This document shows positions 12,346-21,066 of a stretch of DNA of 44,225 bases, one piece after another (position 1 is the stretch's first letter; every line of letters begins with the position of its first letter). Source of the stretch: Thermoflexus hugenholtzii JAD2 (GTDB lineage: Bacteria; Chloroflexota; Limnocylindria; Limnocylindrales; Limnocylindraceae); assembly GCA_945862225.1 (NCBI GenBank), contig CAMAXG010000004.1, forward strand, positions 1 to 44,225, read 5' to 3'. The notes below the pieces were generated by a model. That model saw nothing but the letters and a program-made list of their open reading frames with translations. It ran no database searches and was not told the origin of the DNA. The translations under genes and the position numbers were made by a program.

Positions 12346-13112
12346 GCCTCCCTACGGTTCGCGTGCTCGTCGACGCCCAGGGTGTTGCAGAGGCAGCTGC
12401 GGACCACATCATTGAGGCAGCGACCGCCGCCGTTGCCGCGCGTGGCGTCTTTCACCTCTGCACAACGGGGGGTTCAACTCCTGCGGCGCTCTATCGCGCA
12501 CTGCGCGAGCCATCGCGAGCCGCCCAGATGCCATGGGCACAGACGCAGATCTGGTTCGGTGATGACCGCTTCGTGCCAAGGGTCGACGCGCTCTCGAACG
12601 TCGCTCCGCTTGACGCCCAGCTGCTGAGCGCGAGCGTTGATGGGGCACCCTCCCCACTCTCCCCAAGCGCTGTTCACCCCTGGCCGACCGCCGCCACCGA
12701 CGCGCCGACCGCTGTGGGCGCCTATCTCGAGGAGCTGCGATCTGCTGGGGTTCCGCACACGCCGACGGGCTTCCCCATCTTCGACCTGCTGCTCATCGGC
12801 ATTGGCGGCGATGGGCACTGCTTGAGCGTCTTCCCTGGCTCCCCGCTCGCGCTCGAAGGGGCGCAAGTTGCCGCGGGAGTGCCAGCCCCAACGCACATCG
12901 AGCCGCACGTGCCGCGCCTCTCCTTTTCGCTCGGCGTGCTCGCCAGTGCACGCGCGGTGATTACCCTCGCCCCAGGTGCCGGCAAGGCCGAGGCGCTTGC
13001 GCGCATCTTCAACAACTCCACAGCGGTGGCCGACGCGCCAGCGAAGGCGGCGCTGACCCCAACGGCAACATGGCTGCTAGATACGGCCTCAGCCGCCAAG
13101 CTCTTCGCGTGA
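12342..13112 (+). CDS. pgl: 6-phosphogluconolactonase
   Basis: FHLCTTGGSTPAALYRAL, QIWFGDDRFVP, FDLLLIGIGGDGHCLSVFPGS; ATGA overlap with opcA. Confidence 0.93.
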   Translation: MSLPTVRVLVDAQGVAEAAADHIIEAATAAVAARGVFHLCTTGGSTPAALYRALREPSRAAQMPWAQTQIWFGDDRFVPRVDALSNVAPLDAQLLSASVDGAPSPLSPSAVHPWPTAATDAPTAVGAYLEELRSAGVPHTPTGFPIFDLLLIGIGGDGHCLSVFPGSPLALEGAQVAAGVPAPTHIEPHVPRLSFSLGVLASARAVITLAPGAGKAEALARIFNNSTAVADAPAKAALTPTATWLLDTASAAKLFA

Positions 13113-14269
13113 CCCGCCCAGCGCGAGCTCTCAGGCTCGGTGCCGTCGGGCTGATCACCGCCCTCTCGCTGCTCCTCCACGCCCAAGCGGCGCGCCTCCC
13201 CGTCGACTTTGATGAGGATGATTACATGCGCGCAGGCCAGATCTTGGCCGATGAGATTCGCACCGGAAACCCTGCGATCCTGCTTGAGAACAACTACCGG
13301 ATTGAGCATCCACAGTTGGTGAAGATGCTGATCGCCTCGGTGATGCTCGGCATGGAGCCGATCCAGCGCATTCCAGAGCTATCGGTGACGTCTAGCGCTA
13401 ATGACCTACTTCATCGCCCAACGCTCGCTGCAGTGCGACGTATGGAGGTGGCGTTCGGTGTACTCGCCGTCGCTGGGCTTGCACTCGTCAGCCCGGTTGC
13501 GGGGATCCTTCTTGCGACGAGCACCTGGGCTGTTAAGTACACCAGCCAAGTGATGCTCGAATCGGTGCCGCTCCTCTTCTCACTGCTGGGCGTGGCGCTC
13601 TACGAGTTCGCACGCGGTATCTCTAGCGCACGTCGCCGACGTCTCGCCTACGTGGCCTCGGCAATTGGCATTGGCCTCGCTGTCGGCGCCAAGTATCCGT
13701 ACGCCATCGCCGGCCTCGCGATCGTCGTCGATCGCTTCCGTCGCACGCGACGCGGCGAGACACTCAGGCTCAAGGATGCGCTTGGCTGGAGCGCTATCGC
13801 TGCGCTCGCCTTCTTTGCGGTGAATCCGTATCTTTGGAGCGACCCGATCGGTCGGCTGATCGCCAGTGCCGCCTACCATCCCGCCTACACAACAAGCGAG
13901 CAGGTGCAGTCCACCGGATTTCCAATGTGGCAGCAGCTGATCTGGCTCATGCAATCGGTGCCGTGGCACGACGCGCAAGAGTTGTTCTTGATAAAGATTG
14001 ATTTCATCGTGCAGTTTGAATTCTGGATGAAGTTCGACTTCTGGATGCTGCCACTCGCGCTCATTGGCCTTGTGCCACTTGCACGCAAGCGACCGGTCTA
14101 TGCAATCTGGCTTGGACTCGGCGCCGTTGCGCTGTTCTTCTGGCCAACCAAGTGGCCACAGTATCTGCTCACCATTGCGGTGCCGTACGCGCTCGCTGGC
14201 GCCGCTGGCATTGCGCTGCTGTCGAAGCTGGCCATCGCACTCCCGCGCCGAATCTTCAAGGGACGCTAA
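13109..14269 (+). CDS. GT-C-like (PMT/ArnT-type) multi-span membrane protein, putative glycosyltransferase
   Basis: GTG start at 13109 overlaps the pgl stop (GTGA). Many TM segments and an acidic motif FDEDDYMRAG in the first extracytoplasmic loop, as in GT39/GT-C enzymes. Confidence 0.6.
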   Translation: MTRPARALRLGAVGLITALSLLLHAQAARLPVDFDEDDYMRAGQILADEIRTGNPAILLENNYRIEHPQLVKMLIASVMLGMEPIQRIPELSVTSSANDLLHRPTLAAVRRMEVAFGVLAVAGLALVSPVAGILLATSTWAVKYTSQVMLESVPLLFSLLGVALYEFARGISSARRRRLAYVASAIGIGLAVGAKYPYAIAGLAIVVDRFRRTRRGETLRLKDALGWSAIAALAFFAVNPYLWSDPIGRLIASAAYHPAYTTSEQVQSTGFPMWQQLIWLMQSVPWHDAQELFLIKIDFIVQFEFWMKFDFWMLPLALIGLVPLARKRPVYAIWLGLGAVALFFWPTKWPQYLLTIAVPYALAGAAGIALLSKLAIALPRRIFKGR

Positions 14270-15023
14270 TCCCCCACTTCGCACCAAGCGCGCGGTGTGC
14301 CGCCTGCAGCTCACTCGGTGAAAGCGACCTTCCCCAAATCACCACTTCCATGATGGTGCCGACGAAGTATTTCGCCGTGCCCGCAACGAACATCCCGCCG
14401 ATCCAGTTCATGCTCTCTGTCGTGGTGATGTTAAACGACGTCTCCGCTCCTCCGTTGTACTGAAAACCGTCAGCCGCTCCTGTGGCGGTGCGCACGGTGG
14501 TGATGGTCAGTCCGGTGACAGTACGAGCGGTTGTCGCGCCAACCGATTGACCATTGCTGTATATCCGTAGGCGACCGAACTCCATCGCGATGCCAGAGAA
14601 GCGCGTCCGACTCCCCATGAGTGGATGGCTGAGCCCATCGTTTCTTTGGCGAAAGACGATCATCACCGTCATCGGTTCCAAGGGGATACTGGTTGGTAGC
14701 TGCACCGCCGCACCGCTGAACTGCAGGCCAGTCACTCCCGCTGTCATCGTTGGGTAGGGTTGAAATGGCCCTGCGCTTACGGGCGCATGTTGTGCTTGGC
14801 CCGACTTGTCGAACCAGTAGCGAAGACGCGGCGAGAGCGCCATGGTTCCCGCCTCTGCGGCGTCGTACCAGAGGAGGAGCCCACTGTTGACGCCACCCGG
14901 GGCACTCCACGTGCCAGAGCTGAGCGATAGGTCCAGCCGAGGCGACCAGGCGGCACCCGAGGTTGCAAGGGCGATGAGTGCGAGCGGTACGGCAACTCGT
15001 AGCCACGAACGGTGCCGACTCAC
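14256..15023 (-). CDS. secreted or anchored LamG/concanavalin-A-like domain protein
   Basis: GTG start at 15023 overlaps the upstream gene stop. N-terminal TM/signal (LRVAVPLALIALATSGAAW), then a LamG-like pattern (GLLLWYDAAEAG...YWFDKSGQAQHA...IMEVVIWGRSLSPSEL). Confidence 0.7.
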   Translation of the reverse strand: MSRHRSWLRVAVPLALIALATSGAAWSPRLDLSLSSGTWSAPGGVNSGLLLWYDAAEAGTMALSPRLRYWFDKSGQAQHAPVSAGPFQPYPTMTAGVTGLQFSGAAVQLPTSIPLEPMTVMIVFRQRNDGLSHPLMGSRTRFSGIAMEFGRLRIYSNGQSVGATTARTVTGLTITTVRTATGAADGFQYNGGAETSFNITTTESMNWIGGMFVAGTAKYFVGTIMEVVIWGRSLSPSELQAAHRALGAKWGISVP

Positions 15024-15865
15024 TCTGGCCCCCAGCGCAGCGGGAGTGAGATGGTCGCATTGGCGGCAGTGATACTCCCGAGGAGGGTTACTTGGATCTG
15101 ACACTCGCTCGCGGTGGCGCCCGCAGAGAGTGACGCGAGGCGCCCCGTTGCAAGATTCGCCGCACTCCACGCGGCGGTGAAGAGGTCAGCGGAAGCGGTC
15201 CAGGTTGTGCTGCCAACTGGGCGACAGGTGCTGGTAAGTCGCAGTGATCGGGCGATGCCACTCGTTGCGATCGGCGCGAATCGGTCCGGATCAATGCGCA
15301 GCGTATTGGTGGTGCCAGCACACTCGCCCGCCACCCCCGTTGGGCACGGCGTGAGCGTGAGCGTCCACGTTGCCCGCCCTCCCGGAAGGAGCTGGCCGTG
15401 CGCATCGGCACCCACCAACGTTGGGCCGCTCATCTCCACGCGCGCCCCTAACGCGGAGGTGATGCCCACGTTGACGTTCCTCCCGGCACTGAACTGTGCC
15501 GCAACAAGGTCGAGCGGAAGCGAGGCGAGGAGGCCGGTGGGGATGACAGCGGCGAGCCCACCAAGCACCGCCGCGTCGGAGATACGCTCGGCGTCGGGGC
15601 TGAGGCTGGCGTCGCCCTGTGTTCGACGCCACCCCGCACCCCGCTGAATGACGCGGTGTAGAAGTAACTGACCATCACTCGGTCGCTCCATCAACACCAC
15701 ATCGCCCACCTCACCGCCTCGCCATAGTCGCGCTGTAAGGACCAGATCACCATCGCGAATGCTTGGCGACATTGAGTTCCCTGAAACGACGAGTATCCGC
15801 AGTCCGGCAAGCTGCGTTGCAAGGACAAGTGTGAGCGCGGCGGCACCCCAGCTGGCCCGACTCAT
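15020..15865 (-). CDS. SipW-like (S26B/ER-type) signal peptidase with a C-terminal extracytoplasmic extension
   Basis: SGNSMSPSIRDGDLVL (catalytic Ser box), LLHRVIQ (His instead of Lys general base), GDASLSPDAERI (GD box). About 130 further residues follow a second hydrophobic segment. Confidence 0.82.
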   Translation of the reverse strand: MSRASWGAAALTLVLATQLAGLRILVVSGNSMSPSIRDGDLVLTARLWRGGEVGDVVLMERPSDGQLLLHRVIQRGAGWRRTQGDASLSPDAERISDAAVLGGLAAVIPTGLLASLPLDLVAAQFSAGRNVNVGITSALGARVEMSGPTLVGADAHGQLLPGGRATWTLTLTPCPTGVAGECAGTTNTLRIDPDRFAPIATSGIARSLRLTSTCRPVGSTTWTASADLFTAAWSAANLATGRLASLSAGATASECQIQVTLLGSITAANATISLPLRWGPE

Positions 15866-16479
15866 TGCGTCTTGTTGCGTGCCTCAAAGGTGAAGGTCGC
15901 GGCGACCGAAGAGTCGGCTCCTGTTGTCGCACTCGCTGGCAGCGTGAAGGTGAACGTGTAGGCCGCACTCTTTGCCGTCACGCCAGTCACCGCGCCCCCA
16001 TTCTGCGAGCTCCATGCTGCGCCGATCGGTGCTGCAAATGAGTCGTACGCCGAGAGCCCATTCAGCGCTCCCGTATAGAGCGTCTCTGCACTCCCGCCGC
16101 CAATGCTGCGGCTGATCGTGACCTGCAGCGAAGCGCCGAGACCCGATGCTGCAGTTGACGTTCCAGTGAGATCACTCCACAGCGCAATCTCGGTGAGGTC
16201 CGATGGCGTGGTTACCGTTGATTCGTTGAGCACCGTGATGGTCTGCGTGAAGGTTGCGCCTGGCCCAATGTTGGTGAGCGTTGCGCCACCGAAGGTGAGC
16301 TGCTGCACACCGTCCGTACTCAACGAGACGACTCCAGAGGTTGCCCCGCCAGTGACTGGCGCCGTAGCGGTAAACGCGGCGCTGGTTCGACCAACAGTCG
16401 CCCCAATCACCAGGGCGCCCGCCACGACCACGGCCCGCACGGCGTGACGCGACGTCAAGAAAGTTCGCTCTGTTTGCAT
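15862..16479 (-). CDS. TasA/CalY (camelysin)-like secreted protein with SipW-type signal peptide
   Basis: 205 aa; signal region VVVAGALVIGATVGRTSAAFTATAPVTGGATSG; Gly/Ser/Thr-rich beta-type body; ATGA overlap with the signal peptidase gene. Confidence 0.72.
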   Translation of the reverse strand: MQTERTFLTSRHAVRAVVVAGALVIGATVGRTSAAFTATAPVTGGATSGVVSLSTDGVQQLTFGGATLTNIGPGATFTQTITVLNESTVTTPSDLTEIALWSDLTGTSTAASGLGASLQVTISRSIGGGSAETLYTGALNGLSAYDSFAAPIGAAWSSQNGGAVTGVTAKSAAYTFTFTLPASATTGADSSVAATFTFEARNKTQ

Positions 16480-16562
16480 ACCGACTCCTACGAGCGGGTT
16501 ATTGGGCGGGTCGTAATCCTATGGGGAGGGGCGTACTGGCGGGGTATCCCCGTGAAGGCAGA

Positions 16563-17420
16563 TCAGCCGAAGCGGCCCGAGACGTAATCGGCGGTGAGCT
16601 GCTGCTGTGGCGCGGTGAAGATCTTCCCCGTCTCGCCCTGCTCCACCACATAGCCGGCACGGTCGTCGCCCATGGTGAGGAAGACGGTGTAGTCCGAGGC
16701 GCGTGCCGCCTGCTGCATGTTGTGCGTCACGATGACGATCGTGTAATCGCGAATCAGCTTGCGCATCAGCTCTTCGATCTGCAGCGTGGACTTTGGGTCC
16801 AGTGCCGAGCAGGGCTCATCCATGAGAATGACCTCGGGCCGAATAGCGATCGCTCGCGCAATGCAGAGGCGCTGTTGCTGCCCGCCCGAGAGGGAGAGCC
16901 CAGGTTGATCGAGCTTATCTTTCACCTCGTCCCAAAGGGCAGCGGCGCGGAGGCTCTCTTCAACGAGGGCATCTATGCCCGTAGTCTCGCCGAGAAGGCG
17001 GAGGCCAAATGCCACGTTCTCGAAGATGGACTTTGGGAACGGGTTCGGTTTCTGGAAGACCATGCCGACGCGGCGGCGAAGATCAATCACATCGGTTGCG
17101 CGAGCGTGCACAGAGGTGCCCTCGAAGGCAATCTCCCCCTCCATACGGAACCCAGGCACCAGATCGTTCATCCGATTGATGGAGCGGAGCAGCGTGCTCT
17201 TGCCGCAGCCGGAGGGGCCGATCAGCGCCGTGACCTTATTGCGCGGAATGGCGAGGCTTACCTCGCGCACCGCACGGAAGCCGCCATACCAGCAGCTGAC
17301 GTTCTCAAGGAGTAGGGCGGGATTTTTCGATGATGCGGAGGTGGCCTCGGTAGCACCCGATGGGGCGCTCGCGCCGATCTGGCTCACTGAAGGCTTGGTC
17401 ACTGGCTCACGCTCGTTCAT
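16563..17420 (-). CDS. pstB: phosphate ABC transporter ATP-binding protein (copy 1)
   Basis: [66 protein letters not shown]: canonical PstB. Confidence 0.97.
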   Translation of the reverse strand: MNEREPVTKPSVSQIGASAPSGATEATSASSKNPALLLENVSCWYGGFRAVREVSLAIPRNKVTALIGPSGCGKSTLLRSINRMNDLVPGFRMEGEIAFEGTSVHARATDVIDLRRRVGMVFQKPNPFPKSIFENVAFGLRLLGETTGIDALVEESLRAAALWDEVKDKLDQPGLSLSGGQQQRLCIARAIAIRPEVILMDEPCSALDPKSTLQIEELMRKLIRDYTIVIVTHNMQQAARASDYTVFLTMGDDRAGYVVEQGETGKIFTAPQQQLTADYVSGRFG

Positions 17421-17436
17421 CGACACAGACGGTACC

Positions 17437-18303
17437 TCACCACTGGATCGTGCGCGACAGTCGCGCACGAAGAATTACTGCCACGAGATTGAGCAGGAAC
17501 ATGAGCACAAGGAGCACGAGGATTGCCGCGGCCGAGATCTCCTGGAATGCCGCCTGTGGGCGACCCGCCCAGTTGAAGATCTGGATCGGCAGCACGGTGT
17601 ACTTATCTTCAAAAGGATTGACGGGCACGAAGGTCACAAAGGTGACGGCCCCAATAAGAATCAGCGGTGCGGTCTCGCCGACCGCACGGCCAACAGCCAA
17701 CACGATGCCGGTAAGGATTCCAGGCGCGGCGGCGGGGAGGAGCGCTCGGCGCACCATCTGCCAGCGTGTTGCACCAAGTGCATATGCCGCCTCGCGCTGG
17801 CTAGGTGGCACGGCACGAATCGCCTCCATGCTTGAAATAATCACGACGGGAAGAATGAGCAGGCTCAGCGTGAGTGCAGCTGCAAAGACCGTGCGCCCAA
17901 GGCCGAGGAGCCGTACAAAAAGCGCCAGGCCGAAGATGCCGTACACGATCGAGGGGACGCCGGCGAGGTTGGAGATGTTGATGCGCAACAGACGTGACCA
18001 GCGACCACGCCCCGCGTACTCCTCCAAGTAGATTGCCGCGGCGACACCGATTGGGAAGGTCATGATCGCAACGAGCGTTGTCACCCAGAGCGTGCCGACG
18101 AGCGCTGGCAGAATGCCAGCCTTGGCGGGGATGCGGCTCGGTGCCGAAGTGAAGAACTGCAGATCAACACTGCTCCCACCGCGTGCAACCACATCGATCA
18201 GCAGTGCCACAAGCGTCACAAGGCTCGCAAAGATCGCGAGGAAGGCCAGCAAGCCGAACAGCGCATTGGCAACTTTTCGACGCGTGGTCGTCTGGCTGCT
18301 CAT
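17437..18303 (-). CDS. pstA: phosphate ABC transporter permease PstA (copy 1)
   Basis: [76 protein letters not shown]. Confidence 0.96.
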   Translation of the reverse strand: MSSQTTTRRKVANALFGLLAFLAIFASLVTLVALLIDVVARGGSSVDLQFFTSAPSRIPAKAGILPALVGTLWVTTLVAIMTFPIGVAAAIYLEEYAGRGRWSRLLRINISNLAGVPSIVYGIFGLALFVRLLGLGRTVFAAALTLSLLILPVVIISSMEAIRAVPPSQREAAYALGATRWQMVRRALLPAAAPGILTGIVLAVGRAVGETAPLILIGAVTFVTFVPVNPFEDKYTVLPIQIFNWAGRPQAAFQEISAAAILVLLVLMFLLNLVAVILRARLSRTIQW

Positions 18304-19223
18304 TCGTATACGTTCCGATAGCGCGCTACCAGCCAGGCGCTGATGAGGTTGAGCGTGAAAGTGATCGCGAAGAGCGTGGCGCCTACGGCGAAGAGCGCCT
18401 TGAACTGGATGCTCTCAGTTGGGGTGTCTCCAAGGCTGATCTGCACGATGAACGCGGTCATCGTTTGCACCGATTCCGTTGGGTTCAACGTCAGCTGAGG
18501 ATTGGTGCCTGCCGCGAGCACTACGGCCATCGTCTCGCCAACGGCGCGACTCATTGCCAGGATCACCGCCGCAGCGATACCAGATAGTGCGGCCGGCAGG
18601 AGTACTCGCCGCACCGTCTCCCAGCGCGTTGCACCCAACGCATAGGAACCCTCTCGCAGGCCACGCGGCACGGCCCGCAGTGCGTCTTCAGTAAGCGAGG
18701 CGACGAGTGGGAGAACCAAGATGCCAACGACAATGCCCGCCGAAAGTGCCGAAAAGGTCCCAAGGTCAGGGAGAATCGTGGCCTTCAGCAGCGGAGTGAT
18801 CACCGTGATCGCAAAGAAGCCGTACACGATCGTTGGGATGCCGGCCAAGATCTCAAGAATTGGCTTGATGATTAAACGAACCCGCTGGCTTGCGAACTCG
18901 CTCATCCAGACCGCGGCCAGCACACCGAGCGGTACCGCAAGAACGAGCGCAATGAAGGCGATCAAGAGCGTGCTCGTAACCAGTGGAATGACACCGAACG
19001 CGTACGGAAGGATGGATGCCGACCAACGAGTTCCGGTGAAGAAGTCGACGGGGGGGACTTCAACGAAGAAGAAGAGCGCCTCGACGACGAGGACAGTGAT
19101 GATGCCAACGGTTGTAACGATCCCAACGGCTGCCGAAGCTCGAAGGAGGAATTCAATGAGCCCCTCGCCTCTGCGAGTGGTCGCGGCGGAGTCGGGGCGA
19201 TGAACTGTTGATACGCCTGCCAC
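18300..19223 (-). CDS. pstC: phosphate ABC transporter permease PstC (copy 1)
   Basis: PLGVLAAVWMSEFASQRVRLIIKPILEILAGIPTIVYGFFA, ALGATRWETVRRVLLPAALSGIAAAVILAMSRAVGETMAV. Confidence 0.96.
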   Translation of the reverse strand: MAGVSTVHRPDSAATTRRGEGLIEFLLRASAAVGIVTTVGIITVLVVEALFFFVEVPPVDFFTGTRWSASILPYAFGVIPLVTSTLLIAFIALVLAVPLGVLAAVWMSEFASQRVRLIIKPILEILAGIPTIVYGFFAITVITPLLKATILPDLGTFSALSAGIVVGILVLPLVASLTEDALRAVPRGLREGSYALGATRWETVRRVLLPAALSGIAAAVILAMSRAVGETMAVVLAAGTNPQLTLNPTESVQTMTAFIVQISLGDTPTESIQFKALFAVGATLFAITFTLNLISAWLVARYRNVYE

Positions 19224-19284
19224 AAACCCTCCTCCCGCTAAGCCGCTCTCCCTCGTAGGCGGCGATCCTACCCCTAGAAGTGCC

Positions 19285-19313
19285 GACCCGGGGGCTGATG
19301 GGGCCCCCGGGTC
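19285..19313 (-). terminator. strong hairpin between pstS1 and pstC1
   Basis: GACCCGGGGGC / GCCCCCGGGTC, perfect 11-bp arms with a 7-nt loop, in the pstS1-pstC1 gap. Confidence 0.75.
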
Positions 19314-19353
19314 GTTTGAGCGTGCGTGAGGGCTCAGCGCCCGCTCAGGATCC

Positions 19354-20349
19354 TTACTTGAGTGCAGCCTCTAGCTTCGCCTTCACGGAGGCCTCGTCTG
19401 CATCATTCAGGCCGATGTAGCCAACTTCCGTCGAAAGCTCGACCGTATTCTCCAGGAAGAATCGGAAGAACGCTGCGACCTCAGGTCGTGCAAGTGCAGC
19501 GACTGATGCATATACGAAGAGTGGGCGCCCGAGTGGCGAATAGGTGCCGTCGTTCGCCGCTTCGGCAGACGGTGCGGCGCAACCCTCGCCGCCATCGACT
19601 TCAACTGCCCGAACCTTGTCGGCATTCTCAGTCACATACGCAAGGCCGAAATAGCCCAACGCGTACTGCGAGCCGCTGATGCCGGTCACCAGCACGTTGT
19701 CATCTTCGGATTGGGTGAAGTCAGATCGCGAACGCTTCGTCTCGCCGTTGATCTCTTCCGTGAAGTAGTCAAAGGTTCCGGAGTCGGCGCCAGGGCCATA
19801 GAGGTCGATCTTCTCGGCTGGCCAGCCGGCGCGAACATCTGCCCAGGTCTCAACGACCGAACCGAGATCCCAAATTGCCTTGAGTTCGTCGGTGGTGAGG
19901 CAGTCAACGAAGGTGTTCTCCTTGCTCACCACAACGGCGAGTGCGTCAATCGCAACCTTCAGCTCAATATATTCAATGTTGGCGTTCTTGCACTTTGTTG
20001 CCTCAGAAAGTTCGTCATCTTCGGTGCCAGCAACGCCATCTGGTCCTGGCTTGTCACTCGTTTTGATTGGGCGTGACGCGTTGGATGCGTCCGTTTCGCC
20101 GGCGCAGAACTTCTTAAATCCGCCGCCCGTGCCCGAGAAGGCAACGGTGACCTGCACGCCGGGGTTCGCGTTCTGGAACTCCTCGGCAACGGCCTCGGCG
20201 ACTGGATACACGGTGCTCGATCCGTCCATGGCGATCTCGCCGGTCAGGGCTACGGTCGACGCCGACGGACTGGCTGCTGAACCGCCACAGGCGGCGATGA
20301 ACAGGGCGGCCGCGGCGGCCACGCTGAGCTTCTTCATGGTGCTCTTCAT
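19354..20349 (-). CDS. pstS: phosphate ABC transporter substrate-binding lipoprotein PstS (copy 1)
   Basis: Lipobox-like FIAACGGS; MDGSSTVYPVAEAVAEEFQNANPGVQVTVAFSGTGGGFKKFCAGETDASNASRPIK. Confidence 0.95.
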   Translation of the reverse strand: MKSTMKKLSVAAAAALFIAACGGSAASPSASTVALTGEIAMDGSSTVYPVAEAVAEEFQNANPGVQVTVAFSGTGGGFKKFCAGETDASNASRPIKTSDKPGPDGVAGTEDDELSEATKCKNANIEYIELKVAIDALAVVVSKENTFVDCLTTDELKAIWDLGSVVETWADVRAGWPAEKIDLYGPGADSGTFDYFTEEINGETKRSRSDFTQSEDDNVLVTGISGSQYALGYFGLAYVTENADKVRAVEVDGGEGCAAPSAEAANDGTYSPLGRPLFVYASVAALARPEVAAFFRFFLENTVELSTEVGYIGLNDADEASVKAKLEAALK

Positions 20350-20409
20350 GGTACTCCTCTCATCTACATCGCTGGCTCTTGGTCCAGCCGAGAGAGAGTG
20401 GCAGGGGAA

Positions 20410-20448
20410 TGTAAGCGGAATGTTATCGCCAGATTGGTGCCACGTAAT
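20410..20448 (-). promoter_or_regulatory. PhoP/PHO-box-like direct repeats upstream of pstS1
   Basis: Plus-strand TGTAAG (20410), TGTTAT (20421) and CGTAAT (20443), i.e. minus-strand ATTACG..ATAACA-N5-CTTACA on an 11/22-bp period. Confidence 0.55.
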
Positions 20449-20468
20449 TCTCGGCTAGGATGCTCGGC

Positions 20469-21053
20469 ATGGCTATCCCGCGTCGACCCTGGCTCCACGT
20501 CATTGCTGGCTGCATGAGCAGCGGTAAGACGGCCGAGGTCGTCCGCCTCCTCACCCGCCGTCAGATTGCAGGCCAGAGCGTGCTCCTGATCACACCAGCC
20601 CGCGACACGCGCGTTGCCCCGGGTGAAGTTGTCAGCCGAACGGGTACCCGATTCCCGAGCGTTGTAGCGCCTGACGCTGCCGCCATCCGCAACGAGATTG
20701 CCCGTATCAACCCTGATGCCGTGGCAATTGAAGAGGCGCAGTTCTTCGGCCCAGACCTTCCCGCGATCATTGAGGAGATTGTTGCGGCGCCCCGAACGGT
20801 CATCGTCAGCGGGCTCGACCAAGACTTTGCTGGGCGACCGTTCGCGACGATTCCAGAGCTACTAGCTCTTGCCGACGAGGTGACAAAGCTCTCAGCCATC
20901 TGTGTCGTTTGCGGCAACGAGGCCACAAGAACGCAGCGCCTTCGTAATGGAAAGCCTGCGAGCGCCAATGACGAGTTGATCGTGATTGGTGGCATGGCGG
21001 GCGACGATACATACGAAGCGCGCTGTCGCGCCTGCCATCAGGTTATTGCCTAG
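20469..21053 (+). CDS. tdk: thymidine kinase
   Basis: HVIAGCMSSGKTAEVVRLLTRRQIAG, AIEEAQFF, VIVSGLDQDFAGRPFATIPELLALADEVTKLSAICVVCG, C-terminal CRACHQ. Confidence 0.95.
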   Translation: MAIPRRPWLHVIAGCMSSGKTAEVVRLLTRRQIAGQSVLLITPARDTRVAPGEVVSRTGTRFPSVVAPDAAAIRNEIARINPDAVAIEEAQFFGPDLPAIIEEIVAAPRTVIVSGLDQDFAGRPFATIPELLALADEVTKLSAICVVCGNEATRTQRLRNGKPASANDELIVIGGMAGDDTYEARCRACHQVIA

Positions 21054-21066
21054 TCATTCAACCGAG

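Noticed and set aside
16521-17315. 264-aa plus-strand ORF opposite pstB1
   Set aside because: Antisense to canonical PstB with all ATPase motifs on the other strand.
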